A stretch of DNA of 64,000 nucleotides from Panulirus ornatus. Its lineage: Eukaryota > Arthropoda > Malacostraca > Decapoda > Palinuridae. The stretch spans positions 9,451,197 through 9,515,196 of the forward strand of contig NC_092261.1 of assembly GCF_036320965.1 (NCBI RefSeq). The letters run 5' to 3'. Made by a program: the position numbers and the translations under genes. The notes under the pieces are model-generated. The model did no database searches and was not told where the DNA came from. It was given only the letters and a program-made list of their open reading frames with translations. This document shows positions 1 to 15,505 of this stretch, piece by piece; within the stretch, counting starts at the first letter, position 1, and each line of letters opens with the position of its first letter.

Positions 1-195
1 CACCTTCACAGACCCAGATCAACGCCACACATCTTCACAGACCCAGATCAACGCCACACACCTTCACAGACCCAGATCAACGCCACACACCTTCACAGAC
101 CCAGATCAACGCCACACACCTTCACAGACCCAGATCAACGCCACACACCTTCACAGACCCAGATCAACGCCACACACCTTCACAGACCCAGATCA
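1..195. repeat. 29-bp minisatellite, truncated by window start
   Basis: About 6.7 near-identical copies of a 29-bp unit (core CTTCACAGACCCAGATCAAC). The TTCACAGAC anchor recurs at 5, 34, 63, 92, 121, 150 and 179, exactly 29 apart. Copies differ by single bases at most, so the array is young or homogenised. It starts at the first base of the window and probably extends leftward. Confidence 0.97.
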
Positions 196-299
196 TCAAT
201 GACCAAAATTTCCATGAAGACAGGCTCTAGAATGTGAAGGATCAGCAGACAGTACGGCGTGGGTCCGACGGACGGCAAGTTAAGCAGGTGATAGATGGC

Positions 300-303
<4 letters not shown>

Positions 304-372
<69 letters not shown>
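304..372. repeat. (GA)n microsatellite
   Basis: Uninterrupted GA run of about 34 units. Open frames across it encode only Arg-Glu or Ser-Leu alternation. Confidence 0.99.

Positions 373-2920
<2,548 letters not shown>

Positions 2921-3000
<80 letters not shown>
2921..3000. repeat. (TA)n microsatellite abutting LINE 5' end
   Basis: About 37 TA units with one TG interruption at the left edge. The array ends on the base before the hairpin that begins the LINE insertion. Confidence 0.98.
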
Positions 3001-3005
<5 letters not shown>

Positions 3006-3030
3006 GCACTATGCGTGCATAGTGCCATTG
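3001..3030. repeat. Perfect short inverted repeat at LINE 5' junction
   Basis: CAATGGCACTATGC (3001-3014) is the exact reverse complement of GCATAGTGCCATTG (3017-3030), a 14-bp stem with a 2-nt spacer. The right arm is LINE coding sequence (Ile-Val-Pro-Leu-Tyr frame), so the left arm is an inverted copy of the element's own truncated start. Confidence 0.95.
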
Positions 3031-4362
3031 TACAAAGGCAAAGGGGATAAGAGTGAGTGCTCAAATTACAGAGGTATAAGTTTGTTGAGTATTCCTGGTA
3101 AATTATATGGGAGGGTATTGATCGAGAGGGTGAAGGCATGTACAGAGCATCAGATTGGGGAAGAGCAGTGCGGTTTCAGAAGTGGTAGAGGATGTGTGGA
3201 TCAGGTGTTTGCTTTGAAGAATGTATGTGAGAAATACTTAGAAAAGCAAATGGATTTGTATGTAGCATTTATGGATCTGGAGAAGGCATATGATAGAGTT
3301 GATAGAGATGCTCTGTGGAAGGTATTAAGAATATATGGTGTGGGAGGCAAGTTGTTAGAAGCAGTGAAAAGTTTTTATCGAGGATGTAAGGCATGTGTAC
3401 GTGTAGGAAGAGAGGAAAGTGATTGGTTCTCAGTGAATGTAGGTTTGCGGCAGGGGTGTGTGATGTCTCCATGGTTGTTTAATTTGTTTATGGATGGGGT
3501 TGTAAGGGAGGTAAATGCAAGAGTCCTGGAAAGAGGGGCAAGTATGAAGTCTGTTGGGGATGAGAGAGCTTGGGAAGTGAGTCAGTTGTTGTTCGCTGAT
3601 GATACAGCGCTGGTGGCTGATTCATGTGAGAAACTGCAGAAGCTGGTGACTGAGTTTGGTAAAGTGTGTGGAAGAAGAAAGTTGAGAGTAAATGTGAATA
3701 AGAGCAAGGTTATTAGGTACAGTAGGGGTGAGGGTCAAGTCAATTGGGAGGTGAGTTTGAATGGAGAAAAACTGGAGGAAGTGAAGTGTTTTAGATATCT
3801 GGGAGTGGATCTGTCAGCGGATGGAACCATGGAAGCGGAAGTGGATCATAGGGTGGGGGAGGGGGCGAAAATTTTGGGAGCCTTGAAAAATGTGTGGAAG
3901 TCGAGAACATTATCTCGGAAAGCGAAAATGGGTATGTTTGAGGGAATAGTGGTTCCAACAATGTTGTATGGTTGCGAGGCGTGGGCTATGGATAGAGATG
4001 TGCGCAGGAGGATGGATGTGCTGGAAATGAGATGTTTGAGGACAATGTGTGGTGTGAGGTGGTTTGATCGAGTAAGTAACGTAAGGGTAAGAGTGATGTG
4101 TGGAAATAAAAAGAGCGTGGTTGAGAGAGCAGAAGAGGGTGTTTTGAAATGGTTTGGGCACATGGAGAGAATGAGTGAGGAGAGATTGACCAAGAGGATA
4201 TATGTGTCGGAGGTGGAGGGAACGAGGAGAAGAGGGAGACCAAATTGGAGGTGGAAAGATGGAGTGAAAAAGATTTTGTGTGATCGGGGCCTGAACATGC
4301 AGGAGGGTGAAAGGAGGGCAAGGAATAGAGTGAATTGGAGTCATGTGGTATACAGGGGTTGA
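3022..4362 (+). CDS. LINE reverse transcriptase, 5'-truncated but open
   Basis: This frame of 446 codons encodes an RNA-dependent DNA polymerase that would copy the element's own RNA at a nicked target. It is open from the truncation point to TGA at 4360-4362. No initiator is claimed: the first codon is GTG and the native frame runs upstream (Ala-Cys-Ile before Val). Visible RT blocks are [13 protein letters not shown] (residues 15-27), the first catalytic Asp in [10 protein letters not shown] (Asp85), [16 protein letters not shown], the FADD box (residues 191-194) and NVNKSKV. The C-terminal region carries [12 protein letters not shown] and [13 protein letters not shown], typical of LINE C-termini. 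No stop or frameshift interrupts it, so the insertion is recent or under little decay. The N-terminal endonuclease is absent, so this copy cannot be autonomous. Confidence 0.93.
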   Translation: MPLYKGKGDKSECSNYRGISLLSIPGKLYGRVLIERVKACTEHQIGEEQCGFRSGRGCVDQVFALKNVCEKYLEKQMDLYVAFMDLEKAYDRVDRDALWKVLRIYGVGGKLLEAVKSFYRGCKACVRVGREESDWFSVNVGLRQGCVMSPWLFNLFMDGVVREVNARVLERGASMKSVGDERAWEVSQLLFADDTALVADSCEKLQKLVTEFGKVCGRRKLRVNVNKSKVIRYSRGEGQVNWEVSLNGEKLEEVKCFRYLGVDLSADGTMEAEVDHRVGEGAKILGALKNVWKSRTLSRKAKMGMFEGIVVPTMLYGCEAWAMDRDVRRRMDVLEMRCLRTMCGVRWFDRVSNVRVRVMCGNKKSVVERAEEGVLKWFGHMERMSEERLTKRIYVSEVEGTRRRGRPNWRWKDGVKKILCDRGLNMQEGERRARNRVNWSHVVYRG

Positions 4363-4550
4363 CGTGCTGTCAGTGGATTGAATCAAGGCATGTGAAGCGT
4401 CTGGGGTAAACCATGGAAAGCTGTGTAGGTATGTATATTTGCGTGTGTGGACGTGTGTATGTACATGTGTATGGGGGGGGGGGGTTGGGCCATTTCTTTC
4501 GTCTGTTTCCTTGCGCTACCTCGCAAACGCGGGAGACAGCGACAAAGTAT

Positions 4551-4558
4551 AAAAAAAA

Positions 4559-4615
<57 letters not shown>
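4551..4615 (+). repeat. A26 plus (TA)n tail of the LINE
   Basis: Poly-A of 26 bases runs directly into about 19 TA units. It lies at the expected 3' end of the LINE after CGACAAAGTAT, so it is probably the retrotransposition tail, expanded after insertion. Confidence 0.85.
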
Positions 4616-4618
<3 letters not shown>

Positions 4619-4960
4619 AGAGCATGTTCTCATAATAATGCACGAGGAGATGGGTCTAAGTTTTCCCAGGGTAGAGGGAGCGAGTATGAGGGAAGGAAGT
4701 TGATCCTCAAGCCTCTTAAAACACAGGATAAGGAGACTCAAGTGTGCACACGAATAGCACCAGAGCTGACGGGCTTGCCAGGCGGCGGCGGCGGCGGCGG
4801 CGTCCTTCTCCTCCTCCTCCTCCAACACCAGCACTCCTCCACCACCACCACCACCAAGCACAGTCGCCGTTAGCTTTCTAGTGTGCTCTCTCTTGCCTGA
4901 GCAGCGCCTGAAGGGATTTAGCTATTACTGTGTTTCTACTCTGAGCCCCGCAGCGTCGTT

Positions 4961-4966
<6 letters not shown>
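4616..4966. other. Gene-free stretch with GGC and CTC/CCA triplet runs
   Basis: (GGC)n at about 4782-4801 is followed by CTC and CCA triplet runs to about 4855. This is one of the few GC-rich patches in the window. No open frame is convincing, and a 5' untranslated region or promoter cannot be excluded. Confidence 0.5.

Positions 4967-5021
<55 letters not shown>
4967..5021. repeat. (CT)n microsatellite
   Basis: Pure CT run of about 27 units, preceded by C7. Confidence 0.98.
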
Positions 5022-5023
<2 letters not shown>

Positions 5024-5419
5024 CCCAGCGTTCCGAACTCCAGCTATATTCGAACCTCATCGATACCTTGAACCTTTGACATCCGAGGCTGTTCATTCGT
5101 GGTCGTAACGAGGGGTTTCAAAACCCCGGTTCGAGACGTGTCTCGTATATCCCCAACGGCACAACGCGTCTATTCTTAGTCCTTACGTTGTTTCACGAAC
5201 TTAATAAGTTACGATGCATTAAGTCGTCCACTAACTTTTCAGTTCTTGCGCCCCCATAACATATACCGGGTTTTAAGAAGTGATAACACTGCTCTCAACG
5301 TCTGAAAAATCTTTCAAAACTAGTTTACCACACATATCAAATGCCTTCATTATGTATGCAGAGCAGAATGCGATATTTCCACTCGCATTTCGCATAGTTT
5401 TAATGTGTAAGTGTGTGCG

Positions 5420-5421
<2 letters not shown>

Positions 5422-5463
<42 letters not shown>
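5422..5463. repeat. (TA)n microsatellite
   Basis: About 20 TA units. They immediately precede a possible minus-strand SINE fragment at 5465-5545. Confidence 0.98.
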
Positions 5464-5464
<1 letters not shown>

Positions 5465-5466
<2 letters not shown>

Positions 5467-5545
5467 CATAATACCTTCCAACAGCACTGACTCCAACGCC
5501 GGAGCATTGGTGTGGTAGCTGTGTACGCTAACCACTCGTCTATAT
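5465..5545 (-). mobile_element. Possible tRNA-derived SINE fragment
   Basis: On the minus strand, GAGTGGTTAGCGTACAC resembles a pol III A box. About 35 nt downstream, GGCGTTGGAGTCA resembles a B box with one substitution. The A-B spacing fits a tRNA head, but no clear body or tail follows before the TA array. It could be chance or a decayed head. Confidence 0.35.
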
Positions 5546-5668
5546 TGCCCATAATAGGGATATTCGATAACTAGTAATCAAATACCCTTCGTCTCACGTC
5601 CATGAACAATGGGGGGGGGGGGGTCTCCTTGCTGTTGGAGAGCATTATGCGTTGTAGGAAAGTGCGCA

Positions 5669-5671
<3 letters not shown>

Positions 5672-5734
<63 letters not shown>
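5672..5734. repeat. (TA)n microsatellite
   Basis: About 31 TA units. A G-run of about 12 lies 50 bp upstream, near 5611-5622. Confidence 0.98.
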
Positions 5735-5737
<3 letters not shown>

Positions 5738-5992
5738 GTTGATGCTTGTAGACACCCCTAAAAGAGGCAACATGCCATGCAGGGGGGTCAGCGTTGACGA
5801 GGCTGTATCATCGTCAGGAGGCAGAAAAGACGACAGTGTCTTCGAAGACTTTCCTGAAGCAGAGGAGCTCAGCCATAAACCCTTGCTCCAGCGTAGAACC
5901 CAGCCTCGAAAGCTGCAGGGGTCGCACAAAGGAGACCACCCTAGCCTACGGTTATACCAAATTATGATAATGATATTATGTTGTTCAGACTT

Positions 5993-5993
<1 letters not shown>

Positions 5994-6032
<39 letters not shown>
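5994..6032. repeat. (GT)n microsatellite
   Basis: Pure TG run of about 19 units. Confidence 0.98.
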
Positions 6033-6033
<1 letters not shown>

Positions 6034-6385
6034 AACGTTTAAGAGACTGTTAACCTGTGATATTTACAAGCTCGTTAAGGTCAAGAGGGGTCGTAGATAA
6101 AGCTATATGATTCAACAAAACCTCAAAGTCATGAGAATCAGTGATTCACGAATACCCATAAAGACACAGAAGCGGTATTCACCCCCTATGACTCTTAACT
6201 GTCTCTAAGGAAAAGGTCAGAAAGGGAAATTAGAATAATGACTCATTCATATCCTTAATGGAGGACAAATTACAGCTATATCATCCCCTAATTGCTCTTT
6301 GAAATCAGCAGAAACGTTAACACCGATTCATATACGTTCCTCAGATAGGAAAAGAATTTCAGATTCGCGGCCCTGAATCTCAAGG

Positions 6386-6389
<4 letters not shown>

Positions 6390-6449
<60 letters not shown>
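6390..6449. repeat. (GA)n microsatellite
   Basis: Pure GA run of about 30 units after a GGGAGGG lead-in. Confidence 0.98.
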
Positions 6450-6452
<3 letters not shown>

Positions 6453-7860
6453 TACGGTCCCGCCGTTACAAAATGGTTGAGATTCCTGGTATTATCAAGA
6501 AATATTAGCTAGATTATCAGACTCGCCTTCCGTTACTGCCCAAGAGATTATAAAGAAGAGACGCGGAAGTCGCGAGGATTATGAATCGTCTTCGTAAAAG
6601 ATACGACCTTCGGCCTTGAAGTCGAGGGGTCGAATGGATTTTCTCGTCCATCACGGAACCTCGAATTGGACTTCGAAGCTTTATTTTCCAGGAGTTCGGT
6701 TTTACGCTGCCAACTGGAATGGCAAGGGCGACAAAATTTCTTCCCTTGTACCAAACGTCTGTGTGAAAATCACGAGACACTGGCGCATCTCTCTGCAGAA
6801 CGCTCACACTCCTGTCACTTAAATTCGAACTAGTAACGATGAAAATAGTGTGTCTGGCGGTTCATTCCTGCGCGCATTCCCTCAGGACGACCAGTGTGGA
6901 CCTTGAGCCATCATTCCCTGGGGTCGTTCCATCTCAAAGTAGAAAATACATATATGGGAGACCCCGTCACAAACATACTCGCCCCAGTAGACGCTTCTAA
7001 TGTGTGGCGGAGGAGAGGCGAGAAGGATAACAAGTGGGTGTTATGTTGCCAAACAGTGAAGGACGGAGGAGCTGCTACATTGAGCGCCTGTAACCCGTGA
7101 CAGCACAACAACCCGGGAAAAGGAAGGAGTGAGAAGGATGTCAAAGTCATCATCTCCGGCAGAACACGGTTCACGTAAACCTTAAGAGCGGAGTCAAATA
7201 CCGCACACAAACAAAAAATAATCAGTCCCAAAATTACAGGAGGGCGAAGGATTATATATGCTACCTTGTACTTCCTAAAGACAAGCGTTGAAAATCGTCT
7301 TTTGATAAGCTAATCCACAATTCGAACTTGGGGGGGGGAAGAAAAGAAAATAATATATTCCCCTGACGTGCAGATGCAAAGGTGTGTTTGAGAAGGTGGA
7401 TCCAATACGTATTACGCGTTAAGCGATCCAGATGCTAAAACCTCCATGAATACCTGATGCCAGAGAACAAAACCTTCGCCAATGAATTGAAAAAAAAATA
7501 AGGTAAACTTCCATGGAACAAATCACTCGTGCGGATCTTATCAGCTGAGGCAGACCTACGAGAACGCGTCTAAATAAACCAGGCGAACCATGATGCCCTT
7601 ACTGGCTCGTCCAGGTCTGGCCACCACCACCGTTGCTCCTCTGACTCAACCGCTTGTGTTATCTTCCGAGTGAGTCAAGCACCTTCACTCGGGGGGTGTA
7701 CAGTGCTGTTGCTGTGTAGGGAGAGTGAGGTGTGGGGAGGGAGAGGAGTGAGGTGGGCTAGGAAGAACAGGAGGAGGAGGGGCGTAGGATGAGTGAGATG
7801 CTCCGGGGTGTACAGAGGTGTGGAGAGACGCAGGCTGTAGTGGGCCGAGTGTGTGGAGTG

Positions 7861-7864
<4 letters not shown>

Positions 7865-7917
<53 letters not shown>
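7865..7917. repeat. (GT)n microsatellite
   Basis: Pure GT run of about 26 units in a G-rich flank. Confidence 0.98.
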
Positions 7918-9751
<1,834 letters not shown>

Positions 9752-10110
9752 TTCCCCTCACTGCACCGTAACACCCTGGGGAGTTCGCTCCTCCCGCACG
9801 GCACAATGTCCCTTCACTGCACCGTAGCGCCATGGGGAGGGAGGTCCCTCCTCCCGCACGACACAATGTCCCTTCACTGCACCGTAGCGCCATGGGGAGG
9901 GAGGTCTCTCCTCCCGCACGGCACAATGTCCCCTCACTGCACCGTAGCGCCACGGGGAGGGAGGTCTCTCCTCCCGCACGGCACAATGTCCCCTCACTGC
10001 ACCGTAGCGCCACGGGGAGGGAGGTCTCTCCTCCCGCACGACACAATGTCCCCTCACTGCACCGTAGCGCCACGGGGAGGGAGGTCTCTCCTCCCGCACG
10101 ACACAATGAT
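9752..10110. repeat. 60-bp minisatellite, about 6 copies
   Basis: The unit contains CACTGCACCGTAGCGCCA, GGGGAGGGAGGTC and TCCTCCCGCACG. Spacing is exactly 60 bp over five copies, and a more diverged first copy starts at about 9752. Because 60 is divisible by three, frames on both strands stay open and give repetitive proteins. I treat these as artefacts. Confidence 0.96.
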
Positions 10111-10286
10111 TCTAACACAGTTATCATTAACCCAAGCACATTTCCATCACGAGAGCAACTAATACCGGACGCGAACTGGCACACGCCTCTTACACTAATG
10201 GAATAATATGATTTACTTTCAACTGGGGTTATCCGGATGCGTAATCAACGCTTCCCACCAGCGCCAATGATACATCACGTGCACCA

Positions 10287-10327
<41 letters not shown>

Positions 10328-11212
10328 ACCCTAGACGGTGCCATGTCCCTTTCATTCCTCCTCTTGGCGATAGATACTGTGATCACTTTGCCAACCGGTG
10401 CATTACCATTATCAACCGGCCACACCACTGCCCGTGTAACCGTCGCCCCGTGCCACAGCCACGGTGCAGTCATACCAGGAGCAGGTAGAGTGTGTGACCA
10501 TACCGTAAGTGCCAGTGTCATATCACACTGCATCAGCCAGTAGATAACATCGTACTGCAATTTACCGTACCACTAAACTGTGGTAGTTAAGTGTACCACT
10601 GCGTGGGACGAACCAGTCAACCACGTTACAGTCACAACCCAGTGTAGTAATGTAGTGCACCATCAGTGTCCACCTATACACTGTGGTACTGACTACACTG
10701 TCATCATTGTATGTCGATGTATTGGGCTCCTTGTATGCCTTATACTTGATTCCAACCCACCCTCGCTCTCATTGCAATGCTTTGTCTATGTACATCAAAA
10801 CAGACGAAGATTCTCAATCTAAAAACTAAACTACACCATGTGGTCCACCACTGTACCTGCTTACGTATGGATACACCGCCACTCTGTGCTGGAGGGCATA
10901 CACTGCTTTGTTGTGTCGCTAGGTACACTATCATGATTGGTGGTGGTGAGGGGCGGTGGTGGTGGGAGACACACACACACACACACACAATTAGGGGACG
11001 CAGGTGTGGTTGGTGGGCGAGGGAGACTGGTATGGCCTCCTTCAGCAGGTACTACGACTATAGGACGAGATCCCCCTCATCACACTACCACTTCCTCCTC
11101 TGGTGCCGTCAGATGGTCACTTACTCTCTGCTCCTAATCTTTTCATCCCCTTTTCTCTCTCATTATCTGCGTCAGTGGTTTTTTTTTTTTCCTCCTTTCC
11201 TAAGTTTTCTAA
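10111..11212. other. Gene-free stretch
   Basis: Contains short GT (10290-10324) and AC (10967-10989) runs and a G/T-rich patch at 10936-10965. No gene is recognised. Confidence 0.5.
10290..10324. repeat. (GT)n microsatellite
   Basis: TG run of about 17 units. Confidence 0.97.
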
Positions 11213-11214
11213 CC

Positions 11215-11302
11215 TAGGCTCCTCTTTAGCCTGTCAACTTCAGGTGTCTCATCTATCCTGGGCTCTTCTTTAGCCTGCTTACTTCAGGTGTCTCATCTGT
11301 AT
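11215..11302. repeat. 44-bp tandem duplication
   Basis: Two diverged copies of a 44-bp segment ending in CAGGTGTCTCATCT (11241 and 11285), each preceded by CTTTAGCCTG. This is a simple local duplication. Confidence 0.85.
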
Positions 11303-11582
11303 CATGAATGGAACGTCTCTTTCCCCTTTTCTTTGTTCTAAATCCATGCTTTCTCGGTTATGTATTTTCTCTCAGCTTCTCATCTTCCTCTGTGATCTTC
11401 TTTTACATCTTTCCACTTATCACTTGCTAATAAACCACTTTTTTTTCTATTTATCTATTTCGGTCTTTTAGTTTTTCCTTCTCTCTCTCAAGTGGTTCCT
11501 CGTTTTGTCCTTTATCTCCTTCTTATCCTTCCTCTCCTCCTCTTTTTGCTCCTTTTGTGATGGTCTCCACCCTTCTCCATCC

Positions 11583-11770
11583 CTCATGTCCCATCCCTAC
11601 ACTCATGTCCCATCTGTAATCCCCAGTTCTCCTCACTATACCTATGTCCAGTCTCACTACCCATGTCCCATTTCTATATACCCAAGTCTCGTCTCCATAA
11701 CCACGTCCCATTTCTTTACCTCTGTCCAGCCTCCCTACTTAAGTCTCGTCTCTATACCCACATGTAGGTA
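11583..11770. repeat. Degenerate short tandem repeat, about 20 bp
   Basis: Repeated CATGTCCCATCT / CAAGTCTCGTCTC / TCTGTCCAGCCTC phrases separated by TATACCCA or ACTACC linkers. Unit length drifts around 19-24 bp, so this is an old, decayed array. Confidence 0.65.
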
Positions 11771-12599
11771 CCAATCCTCTTTCCAGATTACAGATTGTAG
11801 GTGTGGTAAGTTCTCATCCTTACCCACGGCATTCAGCCACTATTTCCCCCCCCCCCTCCCAGTCCCCATAATAATAGATTCACGAATCATCGAACCCATT
11901 CAAACTGATAAGTGAGGCAAGTTCCTTCAACACCAAACTTTTGGGGAATGCAAGTCAACGCCACCAGCTCGATCAATGGATGCTATGCTGGTCCTTCCAC
12001 CAAGTCTATAACACCAGGAAATCTCCCTCTAAAGTCCAAAATTGCCAACATGGAAAGCTACAACCCCGACATGCAACACTAAACCTGGTTTTTTTTTTTC
12101 GTACCTTCGAAGTGATTTTAGAAAGCATAAAACACCGTCGTGGGATGAAATATAAAAGTGTTTATGAACCCCCCCCTTGAGCACGACGGGGAGAGAATGG
12201 GCATGATGGCGTGACCTTTGACCTGCTCCTTCATGGACAGGGTTAAAAGCCAGACCAAGATATAGAAAATGTAGTAACCTTCGGTTCGATGGTCGTATTC
12301 TCGTGCTCTACGGCGTCACTACGAGGACCTTGTAGTCTTTTACTACATGATACGCCCGTCAAAACTCCCAGGGCACGACCTTCCCTCTCCTTGGACATGA
12401 CGTTAACTTGATAAACCAACAAAATGACAGGAGAAAACCTCCAACCGAAGGTATCCAGATCAACCTGGTAGGTTAACACTAGGTATACAGAAGGGCATTA
12501 TTACAGGCGTTGATAAGCAAGGAGGGAATCACAGAGGGAACACTGTGCTGTAAGGGGCCAGTCTTGGATGGGAGGCACCATGTTGATCGAGGGGAATCA

Positions 12600-12750
12600 T
12601 CGCACATCTTATCAAGTCTAACGTTTGATTTTCAACGTTTTTGTTACGGATTCTTGAGGCATTACTACAGCTAGACACATCTTATGAATGTCAACGTTTG
12701 ATCTTTAACGTTCATGGCAGGCATTCTGAGGCATTACTCAAGCTACATCA
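12600..12750. repeat. Diverged tandem duplication of about 75 bp
   Basis: The segment beginning ACATCTTATCAAGTCTAACG (about 12603) is repeated as ACATCTTATGAATGTCAACG (about 12677). Both copies end in GAGGCATTACT and AGCTA. Substitutions and small indels are spread along the copies. Confidence 0.85.
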
Positions 12751-15292
12751 TAAACAACCCCGTTCATGCAAGAGCGAACATATTCAAGTCACTCAGCAAC
12801 ACACCCACAGTTCACAATGTTGCATGGCATCCCGCCATCACTGATTCTGAGCTGGATGACGAAGAAGCAATCACAAGAAACGCTGACACGGACCTGACGC
12901 AAACCCCACAGAAGGCACAGATGGAATGTATCGATGGCGATGAAAATCCCTGAAATTGATGATACGTTCACTGCTGGCCTGACTGTACTACTGAGCGAGG
13001 AGGAACGAGTCTTATCCCTCCCTCCAGAAATTGTGGGTATAAAAGCAGCACTTACCGGGTGACCCCAAACTTTGGAAATGGCTGTCATTAACCGTGACCC
13101 CGTCTGACCTCACTAATTAGCCAATCCAAGACGCCATTTAGGAGGTGTGTGACCCCCCCCCCGCCACCCCCAATAACCTTAACAAATGGTATTGGTTGTG
13201 GCGGCTAATAGTTTGCTGGCTCACTCCAGTAATTGCAGGGTTACTAGGCGTAATGGAAATTACAACCAAGGGTTGTTAGTAACCTGTTCCCAGTAATCTA
13301 TAAGCTACTCGAAGGAGTGTTGTAAGCTCTGGTCATAACCCAGCTTGCGTGGGGACCGTAAAAACATGTATGTCAAAGCCCGGTTGGCTGGGTTGGACAT
13401 CACAACGTCATTCTAAAACAATTAAAAGAAAAAAAAAGATAGAAAATCGACGGTACAAAACAACTTAAAAAAAAAGTTCATTTGTTGGTGATAATGTTGT
13501 TGCGTGTGATTATCATCTGTGGGTTACGGGGTGAGTGTTTTACACTAGTGTTGCCCCCGTCTTATTAACCTTGTATTCATGTACAGTGTCTTTACTCCTA
13601 TTTATGTATACACACACACACACACACACACGCATACACCCTAGCTTATGCCAGGTGTGTGTGTGTGTGTGTGTGTGTGTGAGTGTGTGTGTACCTCCTG
13701 CGTGCGCACGCATTTTAGGTCGTGTCTGCCACGTCCTTGTTTACACAATGTCACATATTTGTTTGCGTACCAATTCGAGTATGTTTGCATTACGGCCATA
13801 AATGTACACGTGTGGCGCGTGTTAAACTGCTCCGTTCATTCGGGCACTCCCGCTAAAGAAGCTGTGAATTTACGTAACTTTATGATCGTTCTATACGAAT
13901 AACTACACCAGCCCATATTGGACATGACGTAAACCCGGGAACGAAAAGAGTTGTGGCACCACAGATCCCAGAACGCGTACGGAGACGATACGCTTTCACT
14001 CTCTCTCGCGCGAGAGCGTGCGCGTCAGGGTCTGCGTACAGAAGAGGGAGGATGATGAGGGGTTGGGGGGGGTTGGGGTTTCGAGGAGGCGGGAGAACTT
14101 GTCCAAACAAACTCTCCCAGACGTTAAATGATGGTACAACAACAACGGGCAAACAGTTCTCGGAGAATATGGTGGTAGGGGGAGCTAGACTAGAGAGGGG
14201 TTCCTCTTTGGGCTAGCACCATCAAGATGCGGTAGGGTGAGGAGGGGTATGTGTGTGGGGGTGTATGTGTGTGTGTGGGGGAAGTACCGTGGAGAGGAAA
14301 GAAGTGATGAGGGTGAGGGAGGATCATCATCTACGTTTTGTGGGTAGGAGGGCCACTACGAAGTCCTCACAACACTTGCCCCATTACAAGGGAGAGGAGT
14401 GACTGGTCCCCCGATCAGAAGGAACAAGGACCAGGCTACCTTACCTCCTACAAATCATAAATGAAAGAAAAAAAAAAGATAAAACAGAAAAAAAAGAGAT
14501 ATACACTGACTAGTTGGCTGGATATAGAGCGAGACGAGGGAGGAAAAAGAAAGAGGAGACGACATCGAGCGGAATGGTGAGGAAAGTGATGGGGAAACAA
14601 CAGTAATGGTGAGGAGTGTGACGGAAAACCACCAGCTGGATGGGACCAGTGAGCAGGTACGATATCCACAGGGATGTGATTCGTGCCGCCGTCAGCGGCT
14701 ACCTCACTACGCCCAGCACCAGGCTCGTCGTGTGAACGGTAAGGCAAAAGGATCATAGGAAGGGGATCAAGGATCTTTCATCAGCAGATCCCCCAGTAGC
14801 CAGAGAATCATCCCATAAATCGTTACAAAGTTGGATTATTACAATGGCTTTCAGTCTCTTGTACTCTGAGAGGCCAAACAAATGCGGATACATGCTTCAG
14901 AATTTCAGGTGTCTAAAAATACGGTATTGTACTCTTTCTTGCAGGGTTTGTTTAGACAATTCCTAAAAAGGCCCTATTAATTTTTTTTCTTCACAATCTA
15001 TGATATAGAGTTTTAGTTTACGTCTGAAATCTCTGGCCACAAACTTTACAATTCCCATGATCAACACACTGATCAACACGTTCGGATAGACAGACAAAGA
15101 CACCAACAGCACTTGCAGCCTTGCCTTAATACAGCAATAATATCTTATAGCCTCTTGACGGTGATGAGCGGGGGGGGGGAAAGCATCGACCAACGCTGAT
15201 GGCGCATGCGCTATGAACATTAAGTCTATCAACAGTTTACGAACTGAAGACTTAAAAGTAAACAAACTCTTGCGATATCATCAACAGCACAT

Positions 15293-15296
<4 letters not shown>
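12751..15296. other. Gene-free stretch with short CA/GT runs
   Basis: Contains a (CA)n at 13612-13631 and a (GT)n at 13655-13692, facing each other over 23 bp. There are G-rich tracts near 14060 and 14250-14280, and T or A runs near 14465-14500. No open frame shows a recognisable domain. The 79-codon frame at 12714-12953 is acidic near its end but otherwise featureless. Confidence 0.45.

Positions 15297-15359
<63 letters not shown>
15297..15359. repeat. (CT)n microsatellite
   Basis: Pure TC run of about 31 units. Confidence 0.98.
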
Positions 15360-15360
<1 letters not shown>

Positions 15361-15461
15361 ATAAACTAAATAAACATAACGTAACAGACACACGAAAATA
15401 AAGGGGAGAAAAAATATATGTGGCAATTGAATTTCAAAGCATGACCGATCGAAGAAATGTT

Positions 15462-15462
15462 C

Positions 15463-15494
<32 letters not shown>

Positions 15495-15505
15495 TGTGTG
15501 TGTGT
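15462..15505. repeat. T19 followed by (GT)n
   Basis: A T-run passes directly into about 12 TG units. On the minus strand this is CA followed by poly-A, possibly a decayed retroelement tail. Confidence 0.9.

Larger units (their letters stand above)
3012..4615 (+). mobile_element. 5'-truncated non-LTR retrotransposon (LINE)
   Basis: The element consists of a partial ORF2-like reverse-transcriptase frame and about 190 bp of 3' untranslated sequence. That sequence contains a G11 run and the tail module near 4510-4545 (GCGCTACCTCGCAAACGCGG). The element closes with A26 and (TA)n. The upstream endonuclease region is missing, as is usual for 5'-truncated LINE copies. The right limit is taken at the end of the TA tail, and I found no clear target-site duplication. 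The clade is unsettled; an RTE-like lineage is my guess. Other pieces of the family lie at 47750-47890 and 30645-30700. Confidence 0.88.
5735..7864. other. Gene-free stretch
   Basis: Apart from the GT and GA arrays listed separately, this is sequence of ordinary complexity with no recognisable gene or element. Open frames of up to about 105 codons (5739-6053, 6911-7231) have no features I recognise. Confidence 0.5.

Noticed and set aside
5105..5150. Possible tRNA T-arm/B box (CCGGTTCGAGACG)
   Set aside because: No A box at the right distance and no cloverleaf could be drawn; likely chance.
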